From DASVEE01 sp036380735 (GTDB taxonomy: Bacteria > Acidobacteriota > Thermoanaerobaculia > Gp7-AA8): a stretch of 64,000 bases of DNA. Each line of letters begins with the position of its first letter. Positions within the stretch are counted from its first letter, which is position 1. This document shows, piece after piece, positions 1 to 9,426 of the stretch. The stretch covers positions 62,001-126,000 of the forward strand of contig DASVEE010000067.1 in NCBI GenBank assembly GCA_036380735.1. The letters are read 5' to 3'. A model generated the notes under the pieces. It searched no databases. It was not told where the DNA came from and saw nothing but the letters and a program-made list of their open reading frames with translations. The position numbers were made by a program, and so were the translations under genes.

Positions 1-1
1 C

Positions 2-700
2 GCGCCAATCGACCTGCAGAACATCCGCCGCGATCCGCTGCTGGCCTGGATTGGCATCCTGCCGTTCGTCCTCGCGCTGGCCTATCGCCTCGTCCCGCTC
101 CTGCGCGAGGCGCTGTTGGTGCGTTTCGCGTTCGATCTCCAGCCGTACTACCCTCTCATTGCGAGCTCGTTCGTCGGTGCGGCGCCAGGGATTGCCGGAA
201 TGATCGCCGGGTTCCTGCTGCTCGATGAACGCGATGACGGGGTGCTCACTGCCATCGCGGTCACTCCCGTCGCGCCCGCGGCGTACGTCACCTACCGCAT
301 TGCCGGCCCGTTGCTCGTCGGGTTCGTGACCACGGTGGCGGCATATCCGATCGTCGGCTTCGTGCCGCTGGCGTTTCCCGATCTGCTCGCGATCTCCGCC
401 GTGGCCGCGCTATCCGCGCCGTTCACGGCGCTGTTTCTGGCGGCTTTTGCCCAGAACAAGGTCTCGGGCTTCGCGATGGTCAAAGTGCTGAACCTCATTG
501 GCCTCGCGCCGGTTGCCGCATGGTTCGTCGCGGAGCCGCAGCAGTGGATCGCCGGGATCGTGCCGTCCTACTGGGCGATGAAGATGTTCTGGCTGGCGAG
601 CGAGGAGCGACCGTATGGTGCGTACGCGCTCGCAGCGATCGTGGTGAGCGCTGCGATCCTCGCTGCTCTGTTGAGTCTGTTCCGCCGGCGGCAGGGGTGA
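2..700 (+). CDS. ABC-2 type transporter permease, 5' end outside window
   Basis: The reading frame is open through the left edge, so only the C-terminal 232 residues are visible. It is a polytopic membrane protein: hydrophobic segments lie near visible residues 14-30, 50-70, 95-125, 130-155, 165-190 and 205-225, and it ends in a basic tail (FRRRQG). The stretch LLDERDDGVLTAIAVTP after the second segment is typical of ABC-2 permeases of the drug-export type, where it precedes the core membrane bundle. Its ATPase partner would be expected upstream, outside the window. The substrate cannot be told from this fragment. Confidence 0.75.
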   Translation, partial: APIDLQNIRRDPLLAWIGILPFVLALAYRLVPLLREALLVRFAFDLQPYYPLIASSFVGAAPGIAGMIAGFLLLDERDDGVLTAIAVTPVAPAAYVTYRIAGPLLVGFVTTVAAYPIVGFVPLAFPDLLAISAVAALSAPFTALFLAAFAQNKVSGFAMVKVLNLIGLAPVAAWFVAEPQQWIAGIVPSYWAMKMFWLASEERPYGAYALAAIVVSAAILAALLSLFRRRQG

Positions 701-816
701 CGTTCCGCCGCGGCGACCCGGCGGAAAACAACATATTCCGGTGAAATCCGGCGCGGGGAGCGAGCTGATCGCCGCCACGTCTTCCGAATCGGCGCGCTTC
801 GTGAAGCATCCGACGA

Positions 817-1962
817 ATGCTTTACTCGATCGCAGACCTCCCTGGCCATCTCTCGTCCGCCGCGCCCCCGCCGTGCCTGTCGCTGTACCAGCGGACGCAC
901 CGGCATCATCCGCACAATCAGCAGGATCCGATTCGGTTCCGGAACCTGGTGCGGGAGCTCGAAAGCTCACTCGTCCGGCAGTACCCTGCGGAGGAAGCGC
1001 GCGAGCTGCTCGCGCCGTTCCACAAGCTCGCGGCCGACTCGAGCTTCTGGAATCACACGCTCGACGGGCTCGGCGTCCTCGCCGCTGACGGCGTGTTCCG
1101 CGTCTACCGGCTGCAGCGTCCGGTCGATGAAGTCGCGATCGTCGCGGACAGCTTCCATACGAAACCCCTTCGCCGTTTCCTGCAGTCGGTCGATCGGTTT
1201 CAGGTACTGTCGCTGACGCGCCGCGAGATCGGGCTTTTCGAAGGAAACCGCGACGTGCTCGACACGATCGAGCTGGCGCCGGGCGTTCCGCGGACGATCG
1301 TCGAGGCCCTCGGCGACGAGCTCACCGAGCCGCACCTGGCGGTCGGCTCGTACAACGGCGCCGGCGGCTCGGCCATGTACCACGGGCACGGCGACAGGAA
1401 AGACGAGACCGCCATCGACGAGGAGCGTTTCTTCCGCGCGGTCGACCGCGCCATCCTGACGCATCATTCGCGCCCTTCGGCGTTGCCGCTGATCCTGGCC
1501 GGTTTGCCGGAGCAGCAGGCCACGTTCCGCCAGGTCAGCCACAATCCGTTTCTCGTTGCGGCCGGCATCGACACGCATCCGCGCGGCATGGGTGCCGAAG
1601 AGCTCCGGCAGCTTGCGTGGCAGACGATGGAGCCGGAGTATCGCGCGCGCCTCGGCCGGCTGGCCGAATCGTTCCGTCAGGCGCGTGCGAATGGTTTCGG
1701 GAGCGAGGATGTGGCGGAAGTCGCGCGGGCCGCGGCGACCGGGCGCGTGGCAACGCTACTGGTCGCTGACGGACGGCACATTCCGGCCCGGCTCGACGCG
1801 GCCTCCGGCGAGATCGAGCCCGCCGACCTGCAGAATCCGGATGTCGACGACCTGCTCGACGACCTCGGCAGCCTCGTGGAAGCGATGGGTGGGCGCGTGT
1901 ACGTCCTCCAGGCCGAGGCGATGCCCACGGCATCTGGAGTCGCGGCGGTCTTCCGCTATTGA
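817..1962 (+). CDS. Bacterial archaeo-eukaryotic release factor (baeRF) family protein
   Basis: A soluble protein of 381 residues with no signal peptide. The N-terminal stretch around residues 18-45 (PCLSLYQRTHR, then QQDPIRFRNLVRELE) matches the start of bacterial proteins related to archaeal/eukaryotic release factor eRF1. Residues 100-150 carry the usual VAIVADSFHTKPL segment, and the C-terminal part (about 290-380) resembles the ribosome-binding-type domain that ends in a regulatory VYVLQAEAMP strand. Members of this family are predicted to act on stalled or modified ribosomes, but few have been tested. The gene stands alone between two membrane-protein genes. Family assignment is from remembered motif similarity; the function is inference. 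Confidence 0.7.
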   Translation: MLYSIADLPGHLSSAAPPPCLSLYQRTHRHHPHNQQDPIRFRNLVRELESSLVRQYPAEEARELLAPFHKLAADSSFWNHTLDGLGVLAADGVFRVYRLQRPVDEVAIVADSFHTKPLRRFLQSVDRFQVLSLTRREIGLFEGNRDVLDTIELAPGVPRTIVEALGDELTEPHLAVGSYNGAGGSAMYHGHGDRKDETAIDEERFFRAVDRAILTHHSRPSALPLILAGLPEQQATFRQVSHNPFLVAAGIDTHPRGMGAEELRQLAWQTMEPEYRARLGRLAESFRQARANGFGSEDVAEVARAAATGRVATLLVADGRHIPARLDAASGEIEPADLQNPDVDDLLDDLGSLVEAMGGRVYVLQAEAMPTASGVAAVFRY

Positions 1963-2121
1963 GGCGAGGAGCTGAGCCGGTCGCGAGGCGGGAAGTGCCG
2001 CGTGGGTCGCTATCCTTCGGCCTGCCTGCGCGTGGCGGGAGAGGGCGACGAGCATACGCCGCCGAGGTGACGTTCCCGCGCGCGCCGGCTGGCGGGCGCG
2101 GTTCCGGCACTCGCCCCGGTG

Positions 2122-2664
2122 ATGGACATGCAATCGATCCTCGGCAACTGGAGCGATGCAGCGCGATCTGCGATCTCGGGGCTGCTCGCGTATACCGCGC
2201 TGGTCGTGCTCGTACGCATCAGCGGAAAGCGAACCGTCGCCAAGTGGAACGCCTTCGACCTGATCGTCACGGTAGCCCTCGGCTCGACCCTCGCCAGCAC
2301 GATCGTCACCGGCACCGTTCCCGTGTTGCAAGGCGCCGGCGCGTTCATCGTGCTGGTCGGACTGCAGTTCGCGATCACGTGGGCATCCGTGCGTGTGAAG
2401 TGGATTCACCGGCTCGTGAAGGCGCAGCCGGCGCTGCTGGTGCGCGACGGCAGGTTCGAGCACGAAACGATGCGGCGGGAACGCGTCACGGAAGACGAAG
2501 TGCTGACCGCCGCCCGCCGCGGGGGGGTCGGCGACTTGCGCGAGGTGCAGGCGATCGTGCTGGAGACCGATGGGAGCTTCAGCGTCATCGGCAGCGTCGC
2601 GGACGACGTCGCATACTCGACGCTGCGCGGGGTACACGGCGCCGCCGGCATGCCGGCGCGGTGA
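2122..2664 (+). CDS. DUF421 (YetF-like) membrane protein
   Basis: 180 residues. Hydrophobic segments lie near residues 17-33, 47-65 and 70-88. They are followed by a soluble domain with the family signature: RISGKRTVAKWNAFDLIV between the first two segments, then QPALLVRDGRF and the REVQAIVLETDGSFSVI strand pair. Bacillus YetF/YrbG-type proteins share this layout; they are inner-membrane proteins of poorly known role, some linked to spore physiology. The start is either GTG 2119 or ATG 2122; neither has a clear ribosome site. It points the same way as the upstream baeRF gene, about 160 bp away, and tail to tail with the DUF2254 gene. Confidence 0.8.
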   Translation: MDMQSILGNWSDAARSAISGLLAYTALVVLVRISGKRTVAKWNAFDLIVTVALGSTLASTIVTGTVPVLQGAGAFIVLVGLQFAITWASVRVKWIHRLVKAQPALLVRDGRFEHETMRRERVTEDEVLTAARRGGVGDLREVQAIVLETDGSFSVIGSVADDVAYSTLRGVHGAAGMPAR

Positions 2665-2675
2665 ACGCGGCGGGC

Positions 2676-3995
2676 TCAAGGCGCGGTGGTTCGTGCATCC
2701 TCCACGCGCGCTTCCATGTCCTCGCGATCGGAGCGTTCGGCCGACTGGCGCAGCCCCGCGCGGCGTACCAGCTGGAGGTGATGCTCGAGCGCGCGGCGGT
2801 GCTGGTCCGTGGCGGCGTGCTCGAGAAGGAGAGAGAGTGACTCCAGCAACCGGATCGCCACGGCGGGCATGTTCGCTCCCGACTGCCGGATCTGGTGGAA
2901 CGCGGCGTCGGTGACGCCGGCAAAGTCGGGCCGGTCGGCGATGACGCGCAGCGATCCGCCGGCGTCGACCCGGAAGCGCGGTGGAAACTCGCGGCGCATC
3001 AGGTGCAGGAGCGCCGTCGTGAGGCGGTCGATGCAGGTGATGGCGGTGAACGGATCGTTGATCCCGGGCGAGAGGGCGCGCGTTGCCACCTCCACGAGCT
3101 GGTTGATCGCGAACTCGACGTCCTGCTGCGACGTCCTGATCCGCCCGATCATGAATGCGGACCTCACCTTCTTCTGAATCGCGTCATCTGCCCTTGCGGC
3201 CGGCCACACCTCCGCGACGGGAATGCCGTCGTGCGCGTAGCGGCCTGGCCGGCTGAGGATGCGGATGACGAGGTCGTGTTTCGTGGCGAGCTTCATCAGT
3301 AAATCGACGTCGAGCGCGTGCACGTAGTCCGAGGCCGTGAGACAGACCTCCGCCGGCTGCTGGCTGCGCAGCTCGTGCTCGCGCTCCCTCATCTCCGGAA
3401 TCCGTTCCTGCGGCGCGGCCTCACCCATGCCGGACGGGTACATGTGCTCGATCGCACGATCGAGCTCGCTCGCCACGACGCCAATGATGTAGTCGGCCTG
3501 CAATGTCCGGGCGACGTGATGGATGAAGTAGATGAGCACGACGAGACTCGCCAGCGCCAACACCAGCCCGATCGTGACGCCGAAGTGCGGCACGAATGTT
3601 TCGCCCGTTTCACTGACGGTGCGCAGCACGAGCAGGCAGTAGACGAACGTGGCGATGAAGGTGCCCAGGACGACCTGGTTGCCGCGGTCCTTCATGAAAT
3701 TGCGGAGCAGCCGCGGCCCGAGCTGCGAGGACGCAAACGACAGCGCGACCATCGTCGCGGAGAAGGCCACGCCTGCGACCGTGATCATCGAGCCGGCCGT
3801 GGTCGAGAGGACCGACCGCGCGCCCTCCGGACCACCGGAGTAGAGAAAAAACCATCGAGCGTCCACCCCCTCGGTGCGGTCGAGCGCGACCACTCCCGCG
3901 GCCAGGCCGATCGACGCTCCGGTCATCAGGGCAGGTAAGAACCAGAGCGTGGAGGTGAGCGAGTCCCACCAGGTGCGTGCGCGTACGAGTGCCAT
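2676..3995 (-). CDS. DUF2254 predicted membrane protein
   Basis: 439 residues from the ATG at 3995. A longer frame runs on upstream to 4178, but it would overlap the divergent gene and adds a low-complexity basic tail, so I prefer the internal ATG (MALVRARTWW). Four hydrophobic segments lie near residues 17-40, 65-90, 110-130 and 140-160, followed by a long soluble C-terminal half with conserved-looking pieces (GINDPFTAITCIDRL). This is the DUF2254 layout: an N-terminal membrane bundle and a cytosolic C-terminal region. The function is unknown. It is convergent with the DUF421 gene, 11 bp apart. Confidence 0.8.
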   Translation of the reverse strand: MALVRARTWWDSLTSTLWFLPALMTGASIGLAAGVVALDRTEGVDARWFFLYSGGPEGARSVLSTTAGSMITVAGVAFSATMVALSFASSQLGPRLLRNFMKDRGNQVVLGTFIATFVYCLLVLRTVSETGETFVPHFGVTIGLVLALASLVVLIYFIHHVARTLQADYIIGVVASELDRAIEHMYPSGMGEAAPQERIPEMREREHELRSQQPAEVCLTASDYVHALDVDLLMKLATKHDLVIRILSRPGRYAHDGIPVAEVWPAARADDAIQKKVRSAFMIGRIRTSQQDVEFAINQLVEVATRALSPGINDPFTAITCIDRLTTALLHLMRREFPPRFRVDAGGSLRVIADRPDFAGVTDAAFHQIRQSGANMPAVAIRLLESLSLLLEHAATDQHRRALEHHLQLVRRAGLRQSAERSDREDMEARVEDARTTAP

Positions 3996-4121
3996 TGCTG
4001 CAAGGAGGCGCAACGTGCGTGCCGCGCGGCTGGTGTCCCGGTTTGCCCCTATTCCGGCCCGAGCGACGTCATCAGCTATCGTCCCCGGAACTCTGCGCCA
4101 CCGCCATCCGTAGAGGTGGTG

Positions 4122-4799
4122 ATGACCCGCGCATCCTTCCTTGCTGCCGTTGCGTTGTTCCTTGCCCTTCCTCTGCACGCCATCACCCTCGATGACGTGC
4201 GCCGTTCCCTCGGCGAGCTTCGTGGTGCTTCCGCCATCACCGTGCGGATCGACACCAACGATCGCCGCACGGAGGGGAAGAAGAATACGAATACGACGCA
4301 GATGCTCGTGGTGGCGCAGGATGGCGCGGGTGTGCGGCTCGTGCGCGCCACGCCGCCGAAGGCGAACAAGAAGGATGAGGAGACGGCGGTCGGGAAGGCG
4401 AAGGAGTTGATGAACTTCGCGCCCGAACTGCTGAAGTGGCTGGAAGGGGCTACGCTGAAGCGGGTGTCGGCGTCGTCGTTCGAAGGCAACGCCGCGACGC
4501 TGCTGGAGATCGTGCCTCAGCGCGAGAAGAGCGACAACTCCCGCTTCGTGAAGAGCTTCGCCGACGTGCTGCTGCTGTGGCTCGGACCGGATGGCCGGCC
4601 GCTGGCGGCGGAGCGCACGCAGGCTCTGGAAGCACGCGTGCTGCTCATCGGCTTCAAGGTGCGCTCGAAGGAGACGCTGCGCTTCGCCGCCGCCGGCGAT
4701 CGCCTGCTGGCGACGAAGCAGGTGCTGGATATCGCCTCGTCCGGGTTGAACAAAGATCAGAGCGGGGTGAAGACCACCACGGTCACCGTGCAGCCGTAG
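4122..4799 (+). CDS. Secreted protein of unknown function
   Basis: 225 residues starting at ATG 4122, with AGAGG five bases upstream; two GTG codons directly before it are less likely starts. The first 20 residues form a signal peptide (basic MTR, a hydrophobic AAVALFLALPL core, cleavage near LHA). The mature protein is rich in Lys near residues 45-90 and ends in TTTVTVQP. Its overall make-up, a lipid-carrier-like beta fold with a short linker, is only a guess. I do not recognise the family. It is divergent from the DUF2254 gene and is followed by a copy of the 9-bp repeat. Confidence 0.75.
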   Translation: MTRASFLAAVALFLALPLHAITLDDVRRSLGELRGASAITVRIDTNDRRTEGKKNTNTTQMLVVAQDGAGVRLVRATPPKANKKDEETAVGKAKELMNFAPELLKWLEGATLKRVSASSFEGNAATLLEIVPQREKSDNSRFVKSFADVLLLWLGPDGRPLAAERTQALEARVLLIGFKVRSKETLRFAAAGDRLLATKQVLDIASSGLNKDQSGVKTTTVTVQP

Positions 4800-4802
4800 T
4801 GC

Positions 4803-4849
4803 GGGGAACCATAGGACGTATAGGACGAATAGGACCTATCGTTCCGGTT
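4803..4849. repeat. 9-bp-periodic repeat, copy a
   Basis: A short copy of the AGGACNNAT family lying between two codirectional genes: three units in one direction, opened by GGGAACCATAGGAC and closed by CCTATCGTTCC. The closing bases are the reverse complement of the usual opening, so the whole can fold back on itself. Confidence 0.8.
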
Positions 4850-4874
4850 GCCATCCCCGCGATATCCTCCGCGC

Positions 4875-5801
4875 ATGAACCTTCTGGTGATTGCGCCGGC
4901 GGACTTTGCGGCGCTGGAACTGCTGCGGCGTGAAGCACACGGCGTTGAACTGACCATTGGCACGGACGTGGACGCGCTGCGCGACGGCGCGCGCCGCGCG
5001 GACGCGGTGCTGATTGCGCCACGGTATGGCGCGGCCCTCGCCGAGCTGTGGCCCGACCTCGCCGCGGCGCAGTGGATCCACACGCTCGCCGCGGGTGTCG
5101 AGGTGCTGCCGTTCGAACTGTTGCGGGAGCGCGACGTGGTCGTGACGAACTCGCGCGGGATCTTTGCGGATGCGCTGGGGGAGTTCGCCATCGCGGCGAT
5201 GCTGTGGTTCGCCAAGGACCTGCGGCGGCTCGTGCGCAACCAGGAGCAGCAGCGATGGGAGCCGTACACGGTCGAGCGCCTCGAAGGGCAGAGCGTCGGC
5301 ATCATCGGCTACGGCGGCATCGGCAACGCCGTCGGCCGCCGCGCCGCCGCCCTCGGCATGAACATCCTGCCGGTGCGCCGCCGGCAGGACTTCGGCGACC
5401 CGACCATCGAAGAGGTGCTGCCGCAGTCAGACTACGTCGTGATGTCGACGCCGCTGACGCCGTCCACGCGAGGGCTGCTGTCGCGCGAGCGGCTCGCGCT
5501 GCTGAAGCCGACCGCGGTCTTCATCAGCATCGGTCGCGGCGCGACCGTCGATGAGGAAGCGCTCATCGAAGCGCTGCAGCAGCGGCGCATCCGCGGCGCC
5601 GCGCTGGACGTGTTCGACGTGGAGCCGCTGCCCGTGGGGCATGCGTTGTGGTCGATGGACAACGTGCTGCTGTCTCCGCACACGGCCGACCACACCGGCG
5701 ACGCGCATCTCCGCGCGATGCAGTTCTTCCTGGAGAACCTGCGCCGCTTCCGGGCCGGTGATTCGCTGGAGAACGTGGTGGATAAGAACGAACAGTATTG
5801 A
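4875..5801 (+). CDS. D-isomer-specific 2-hydroxyacid dehydrogenase
   Basis: 308 residues from ATG 4875; the frame is open further upstream, but those bases belong to the repeat. It is expected to reduce 2-keto acids or oxidise D-2-hydroxy acids with NAD(P)H in the cytosol. The Rossmann motif GYGGIGNAVGRR lies near residue 144. The catalytic set is present: Arg in SIGRGATVDEEAL, Glu in DVFDVEPLP and His in LSPHTADHTGD. At 308 residues it is compact, like the glyoxylate/hydroxypyruvate reductase branch. The substrate cannot be predicted. A GATATC box eight bases before the start could be a -10 for a leaderless message. Confidence 0.85.
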   Translation: MNLLVIAPADFAALELLRREAHGVELTIGTDVDALRDGARRADAVLIAPRYGAALAELWPDLAAAQWIHTLAAGVEVLPFELLRERDVVVTNSRGIFADALGEFAIAAMLWFAKDLRRLVRNQEQQRWEPYTVERLEGQSVGIIGYGGIGNAVGRRAAALGMNILPVRRRQDFGDPTIEEVLPQSDYVVMSTPLTPSTRGLLSRERLALLKPTAVFISIGRGATVDEEALIEALQQRRIRGAALDVFDVEPLPVGHALWSMDNVLLSPHTADHTGDAHLRAMQFFLENLRRFRAGDSLENVVDKNEQY

Positions 5802-5811
5802 CGATGCTACA

Positions 5812-5943
5812 GGGGAACGATAGGACGGATGGGACCTATAGGACAGATAGGACCTATAGGACAGACGCCGCCGGAAGCTTCGGGGTGGGCGGGGCCCCAT
5901 CCGTCCTATTCGTCCTATAGGTCCCATTCGTCCTATCGTTCCC
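5812..5943. repeat. 9-bp-periodic inverted repeat, copy b
   Basis: This fills the gap between two convergent genes. The left arm is GGGGAACGATAGGAC followed by AGGACNNAT-type units to about 5863. The right arm (about 5899-5943) is the same in inverse orientation and ends GTCCTATCGTTCCC. The arms flank a short spacer that contains GGCGGGGCC. The whole could fold into a very long hairpin and may act as a two-way terminator. Confidence 0.9.
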
Positions 5944-5950
5944 TGTCCGT

Positions 5951-8900
5951 TTACGCCGGTTCGGCCGTCCCTGCCGGCATCCTTGAAGCCGCCCGTGCCA
6001 CCAGTTCATTGATGCTGCCGATTGGCCCGTCGCCGAGGATGCGCTCGATGGCGAATTCGCCGAGGCGGCGGTAGCTTTCGAACTGGGACTCGCTGAACCA
6101 TTGGTCGCCGGTGCTTTCGTGCGGAAAGTCCTGGCTGGTGCGGCCGTAGTTGTAGACGTCGCGCGGGACTTCGGCCTCGTAGAACGCGGGCTTGATGTAG
6201 ATCAGCGTGCCGGGTGGAGTGCCGGGGCCGTCGACGTCGGCGTAGTTGATGCGGCCGAGGGCGAAGTATTGAGGCACGTCTTTCGGCTCGGTCATCGAGC
6301 GGGGGAAGATGTGGAGCGGCGTGACGTCGATGGTGATGCCGAAGTCGATGCGGATTTTGCGGATGGCGTTGCCGAGGTCGTCGAAGATGAAGTTCTGGTC
6401 GGCGCCGGCGTCGACCACGACGATGGAGCGGCAACGGCGCAGCACCATCTCGTAAATGCCGAGGTTCTCGAAGTGGCCGCCGTCGGAGAGGTAGACGTAC
6501 TTGTAGCGGTCGTTCGTCATGCCGAACAGCTCCGCGATGAGCGGCCCGAGCGACGTGCGCGGGTTCCGCAGCTCGTGCGTCGTCTCTCCCGCGGGGCCGG
6601 GATTGCCGAGCCACCAGCCGAGGCGCACGTTGAAGAGCGTGAGCAGGAAGGAGAGCGCGGGCGAGGAGTGGTACCCCATGTTCGGGCTGGCCGCGGCGCC
6701 GGAGATGGCGACGGCGGTGCCGAGGGAGATGCCGCTCGGTCCTCCGTAGACGCGGCTGGAGCGGTAGCCGAGCTGGTAGTTGCCGCAGTAGAGCGGCGAG
6801 GCGGTGAACGACTCGGCCTTGCGCTGCTGCCACGCGAGCCGGTCCGAAGACGTGGACACGAGGTTGAGCGCCATGTTCACCACGTGCAGCGGCCGGCCGT
6901 CCCCGAGCGGCTGGAGGTGGTTGGGGAACGTGCGGTCGAGCAGCTCGCGGTTGCGCAGCGACATGAGTGAGCGCGACACGTCGCGCGCCGGCTTGCGCTG
7001 CTCGAGGTCGTGCTCGTCGAGGATGCGATTGAAGTTGTCCGCGAGCAGATCGCGGCACTCGTAATCATCGTCGGGCGGATGGTCGCTGAGCTTCCGTAGT
7101 AGCGCCGGCGTGAGCTGTTCGCGCAGGTAGGCCACGAGCGGATCGGGATCTTTCGTGAGGATCGCGCCGAAGCCGGCGAGGTCGCGGAAGCTGTACACCC
7201 AGAACATCTCCGGCCGCAGCTTGTGCAGCGGCAGGTTGTCCTTGGGATCGAAGCCGGTGAAGGGATTCGGCGTGCGGCGCCAGCGCGACGCGCCGAGGTA
7301 GGCGCGGATGAGGCGGTTGCGATAGAAGGCGTGCATGGAGAAGCGGTTGACGCCGACGAAAAGCGATGCGAGCCACGCGAGGAGCACCGCGGCGGCGATG
7401 GCGATCGCCACCTTGAACGCTGATGAGTGGTCGATGGCCCAGAGGTGCTCCAGCGCGTGCAGCTTCGCGGGATCGAGCGCCGGATAGCTTTTGGTCTCGA
7501 AGACTCGCTCCCCGGCGCCGATGCGGTCGAAGGAGCGCTGGCCCTGCGCGAGCGGCTCCGTTGCCTTCAGCTGGTAGGTTCCGGCGGAGTAGAACTCGAC
7601 CTGCTCCGACGGGATGATCGGCGCCTCGAGGAGCGACAGCGACACGCGCGACGTGGCCAGGGAGATGAGCGAGAGGATGCAGAGCACGAAAAGCGGCGCG
7701 ACGATGGCGAGGCCGATGTTCGTGAGCGTCGACTTGGTGGAGTCGTCGTCCTTCTGCTCCGCGGAGCCGCTGGTATGGCCGCTCTTCCCGCCGAGCACGG
7801 ACACGGCACCGGTGCTGAGGCCGAGAGCGGTGAAGAGCGTGGGGAGCGAGTAGATGAAGACGGGGCCGTAGATGGTGATGGCGGTGAAGCCGATCCAGCA
7901 GACCGCGGCGACCAGCACCCAGCCGGCCGCGCGCGACCACCACTCGCGGTCGTACTCCTCGTTGTACCAGCTCGCCAGGCCGACGAAGAGCGCCGACTGG
8001 ATGAAGAAGACGAGCAGCACGCACGGGACGGCGAAGCAGACGTAGGCCGCGGCGTTGCCGGAGACGAGATCGGCGGGCCAGTCCTTCCACGACTCGATCT
8101 TCGGCATCACCACGGCGAGCGTCGGCTTGGCGAAGAGCTTCGACAGTACCCACAGCAGCGCCGCGGCGGTGGCGCCGGCGACGGCGGCGGCGAGTAGCTC
8201 CTGGATCGCCTTGGCGATCGTGTAGCCGGTGACGCTGGCGTGCTTCTTCAGGTCGTCGCGCGGCTCGGTGCGGTTGGCGAACGCGTAGCGCGCGATGTAG
8301 ACCAGCGAGGCGAACGTGCTGAGCGCGGTCAGCCCTCCGCCAATCAGCAGCCAGTCGTGCTGCCGCTCGCTGCGCCATCCCCACAGCAGCACGACGCCGA
8401 TCGCGGCGACGACGAACGGCACCACCACCATCGTCAGGAAGCCGCCGTTCGTATACAGCCACCTCTCCTCGGTCTTGTTCCGCACGGGGCGCGTGAGCGC
8501 GAGGTACATGAGGGCGATGGCGAGGGCGGCGGCGGTGACGATGGCGACCACCGTGACCGAGTGCTCGTTGTGGTGGAGGATCGCCACGACGAGGCGCGGG
8601 ATCGCCAGCACCGCCGCAATCAGCGGAATCAGCATCAGCCAGTTGAGGAGCACGTTGCGGAGGTAGGTGCCGGCCATGGCCCACGTGTCGCCGGAGAAAA
8701 GGCCGAGCTTCGGCGTGAGGTAGTTGCTGAACTCGCGGAGGTGGTGGACCGGCTCGGGCTCCGGCACGAAGGGGTTGCTGGGGCCGTCGCCGAGCTCTTT
8801 CGTCACGCCGGCCGCAGCGTTCTCGTTGCGGCGAACGAACGACGACAGCCACGAGCCGATGTAGCCACCGCCTGAGACGGTGGAGAGGTAGTCGAACTGC

Positions 8901-9178
8901 GGCAGCACGCCGACCTTCGCCAGCCGCTGGATGACGCCGAGCGAGAAGGTGGCGCTGCGGATGCCGCCGCCGGAGAAGCAGAGCGCGCTGCGCGAGCCGA
9001 GCGCGTGGATCCTGTCGTACAGGCGGGGCAGCAGCTCGTCGACGCGCCGCGCTTCCTCACGCCGCCCCTCCTCATCATCCGACAGCGACTCCCAGTCGAT
9101 GCCGTCGTCGGGCAGGGGGCCGTGCAGGCGGATGTACTCCTCGCGGAGCACGCGGTAACGGTTGAGCGGACGGGCCAT
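5951..9178 (-). CDS. Patatin-like phospholipase with large membrane region
   Basis: 1075 residues; the start ATG 9178 follows GGAGG about six bases upstream. The N-terminal patatin fold is clear: the oxyanion loop SGGGIRSATFSLG at 69-81, then the nucleophile Ser102 in STVSGGGYIG. The catalytic Asp is supplied by LSDGGHFENLGIYE near residue 890. Between these two parts lie some 500 residues with about ten hydrophobic segments (for example around 175-200, 210-235, 250-275, 340-365, 390-415, 425-460, 500-525 and 610-635). The catalytic Ser and Asp are thus split by a membrane domain, and the protein is probably membrane-bound and acts on lipid acyl esters. Patatins are often 300-400 residues, so this is a long multi-spanning form. 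Confidence 0.85.
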   Translation of the reverse strand: MARPLNRYRVLREEYIRLHGPLPDDGIDWESLSDDEEGRREEARRVDELLPRLYDRIHALGSRSALCFSGGGIRSATFSLGVIQRLAKVGVLPQFDYLSTVSGGGYIGSWLSSFVRRNENAAAGVTKELGDGPSNPFVPEPEPVHHLREFSNYLTPKLGLFSGDTWAMAGTYLRNVLLNWLMLIPLIAAVLAIPRLVVAILHHNEHSVTVVAIVTAAALAIALMYLALTRPVRNKTEERWLYTNGGFLTMVVVPFVVAAIGVVLLWGWRSERQHDWLLIGGGLTALSTFASLVYIARYAFANRTEPRDDLKKHASVTGYTIAKAIQELLAAAVAGATAAALLWVLSKLFAKPTLAVVMPKIESWKDWPADLVSGNAAAYVCFAVPCVLLVFFIQSALFVGLASWYNEEYDREWWSRAAGWVLVAAVCWIGFTAITIYGPVFIYSLPTLFTALGLSTGAVSVLGGKSGHTSGSAEQKDDDSTKSTLTNIGLAIVAPLFVLCILSLISLATSRVSLSLLEAPIIPSEQVEFYSAGTYQLKATEPLAQGQRSFDRIGAGERVFETKSYPALDPAKLHALEHLWAIDHSSAFKVAIAIAAAVLLAWLASLFVGVNRFSMHAFYRNRLIRAYLGASRWRRTPNPFTGFDPKDNLPLHKLRPEMFWVYSFRDLAGFGAILTKDPDPLVAYLREQLTPALLRKLSDHPPDDDYECRDLLADNFNRILDEHDLEQRKPARDVSRSLMSLRNRELLDRTFPNHLQPLGDGRPLHVVNMALNLVSTSSDRLAWQQRKAESFTASPLYCGNYQLGYRSSRVYGGPSGISLGTAVAISGAAASPNMGYHSSPALSFLLTLFNVRLGWWLGNPGPAGETTHELRNPRTSLGPLIAELFGMTNDRYKYVYLSDGGHFENLGIYEMVLRRCRSIVVVDAGADQNFIFDDLGNAIRKIRIDFGITIDVTPLHIFPRSMTEPKDVPQYFALGRINYADVDGPGTPPGTLIYIKPAFYEAEVPRDVYNYGRTSQDFPHESTGDQWFSESQFESYRRLGEFAIERILGDGPIGSINELVARAASRMPAGTAEPA

Positions 9179-9274
9179 GACTTACCTCCGGTAAGGGGTG
9201 GAAAGAGCGAGCGGGAAGGGACCTGAACAGGAGAGACGGCAGAGGGTGGTTTCCCTACCCGTAGGGTTGTATCA

Positions 9275-9318
9275 GGGAACGATAGGACGAATAGGACCTA
9301 TAGGACGAACAGGACGAC
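9275..9318. repeat. 9-bp-periodic repeat, copy c (single arm)
   Basis: One arm only: GGGAACGATAGGAC, then AGGACNNAT units, with no matching inverse arm. It lies between the divergent patatin and DUF4407 genes, where a terminator is not needed. Confidence 0.8.
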
Positions 9319-9426
9319 GGCCCTCTGGACCTGAGGCCTCCTGTCTACCAACGACTTTCCCAAACGTAGATCCCAGCGAGGCCTGCTCTCTCTGAGGGGC
9401 GGTGTCTTCGAAAGGATCTCCGTTCT

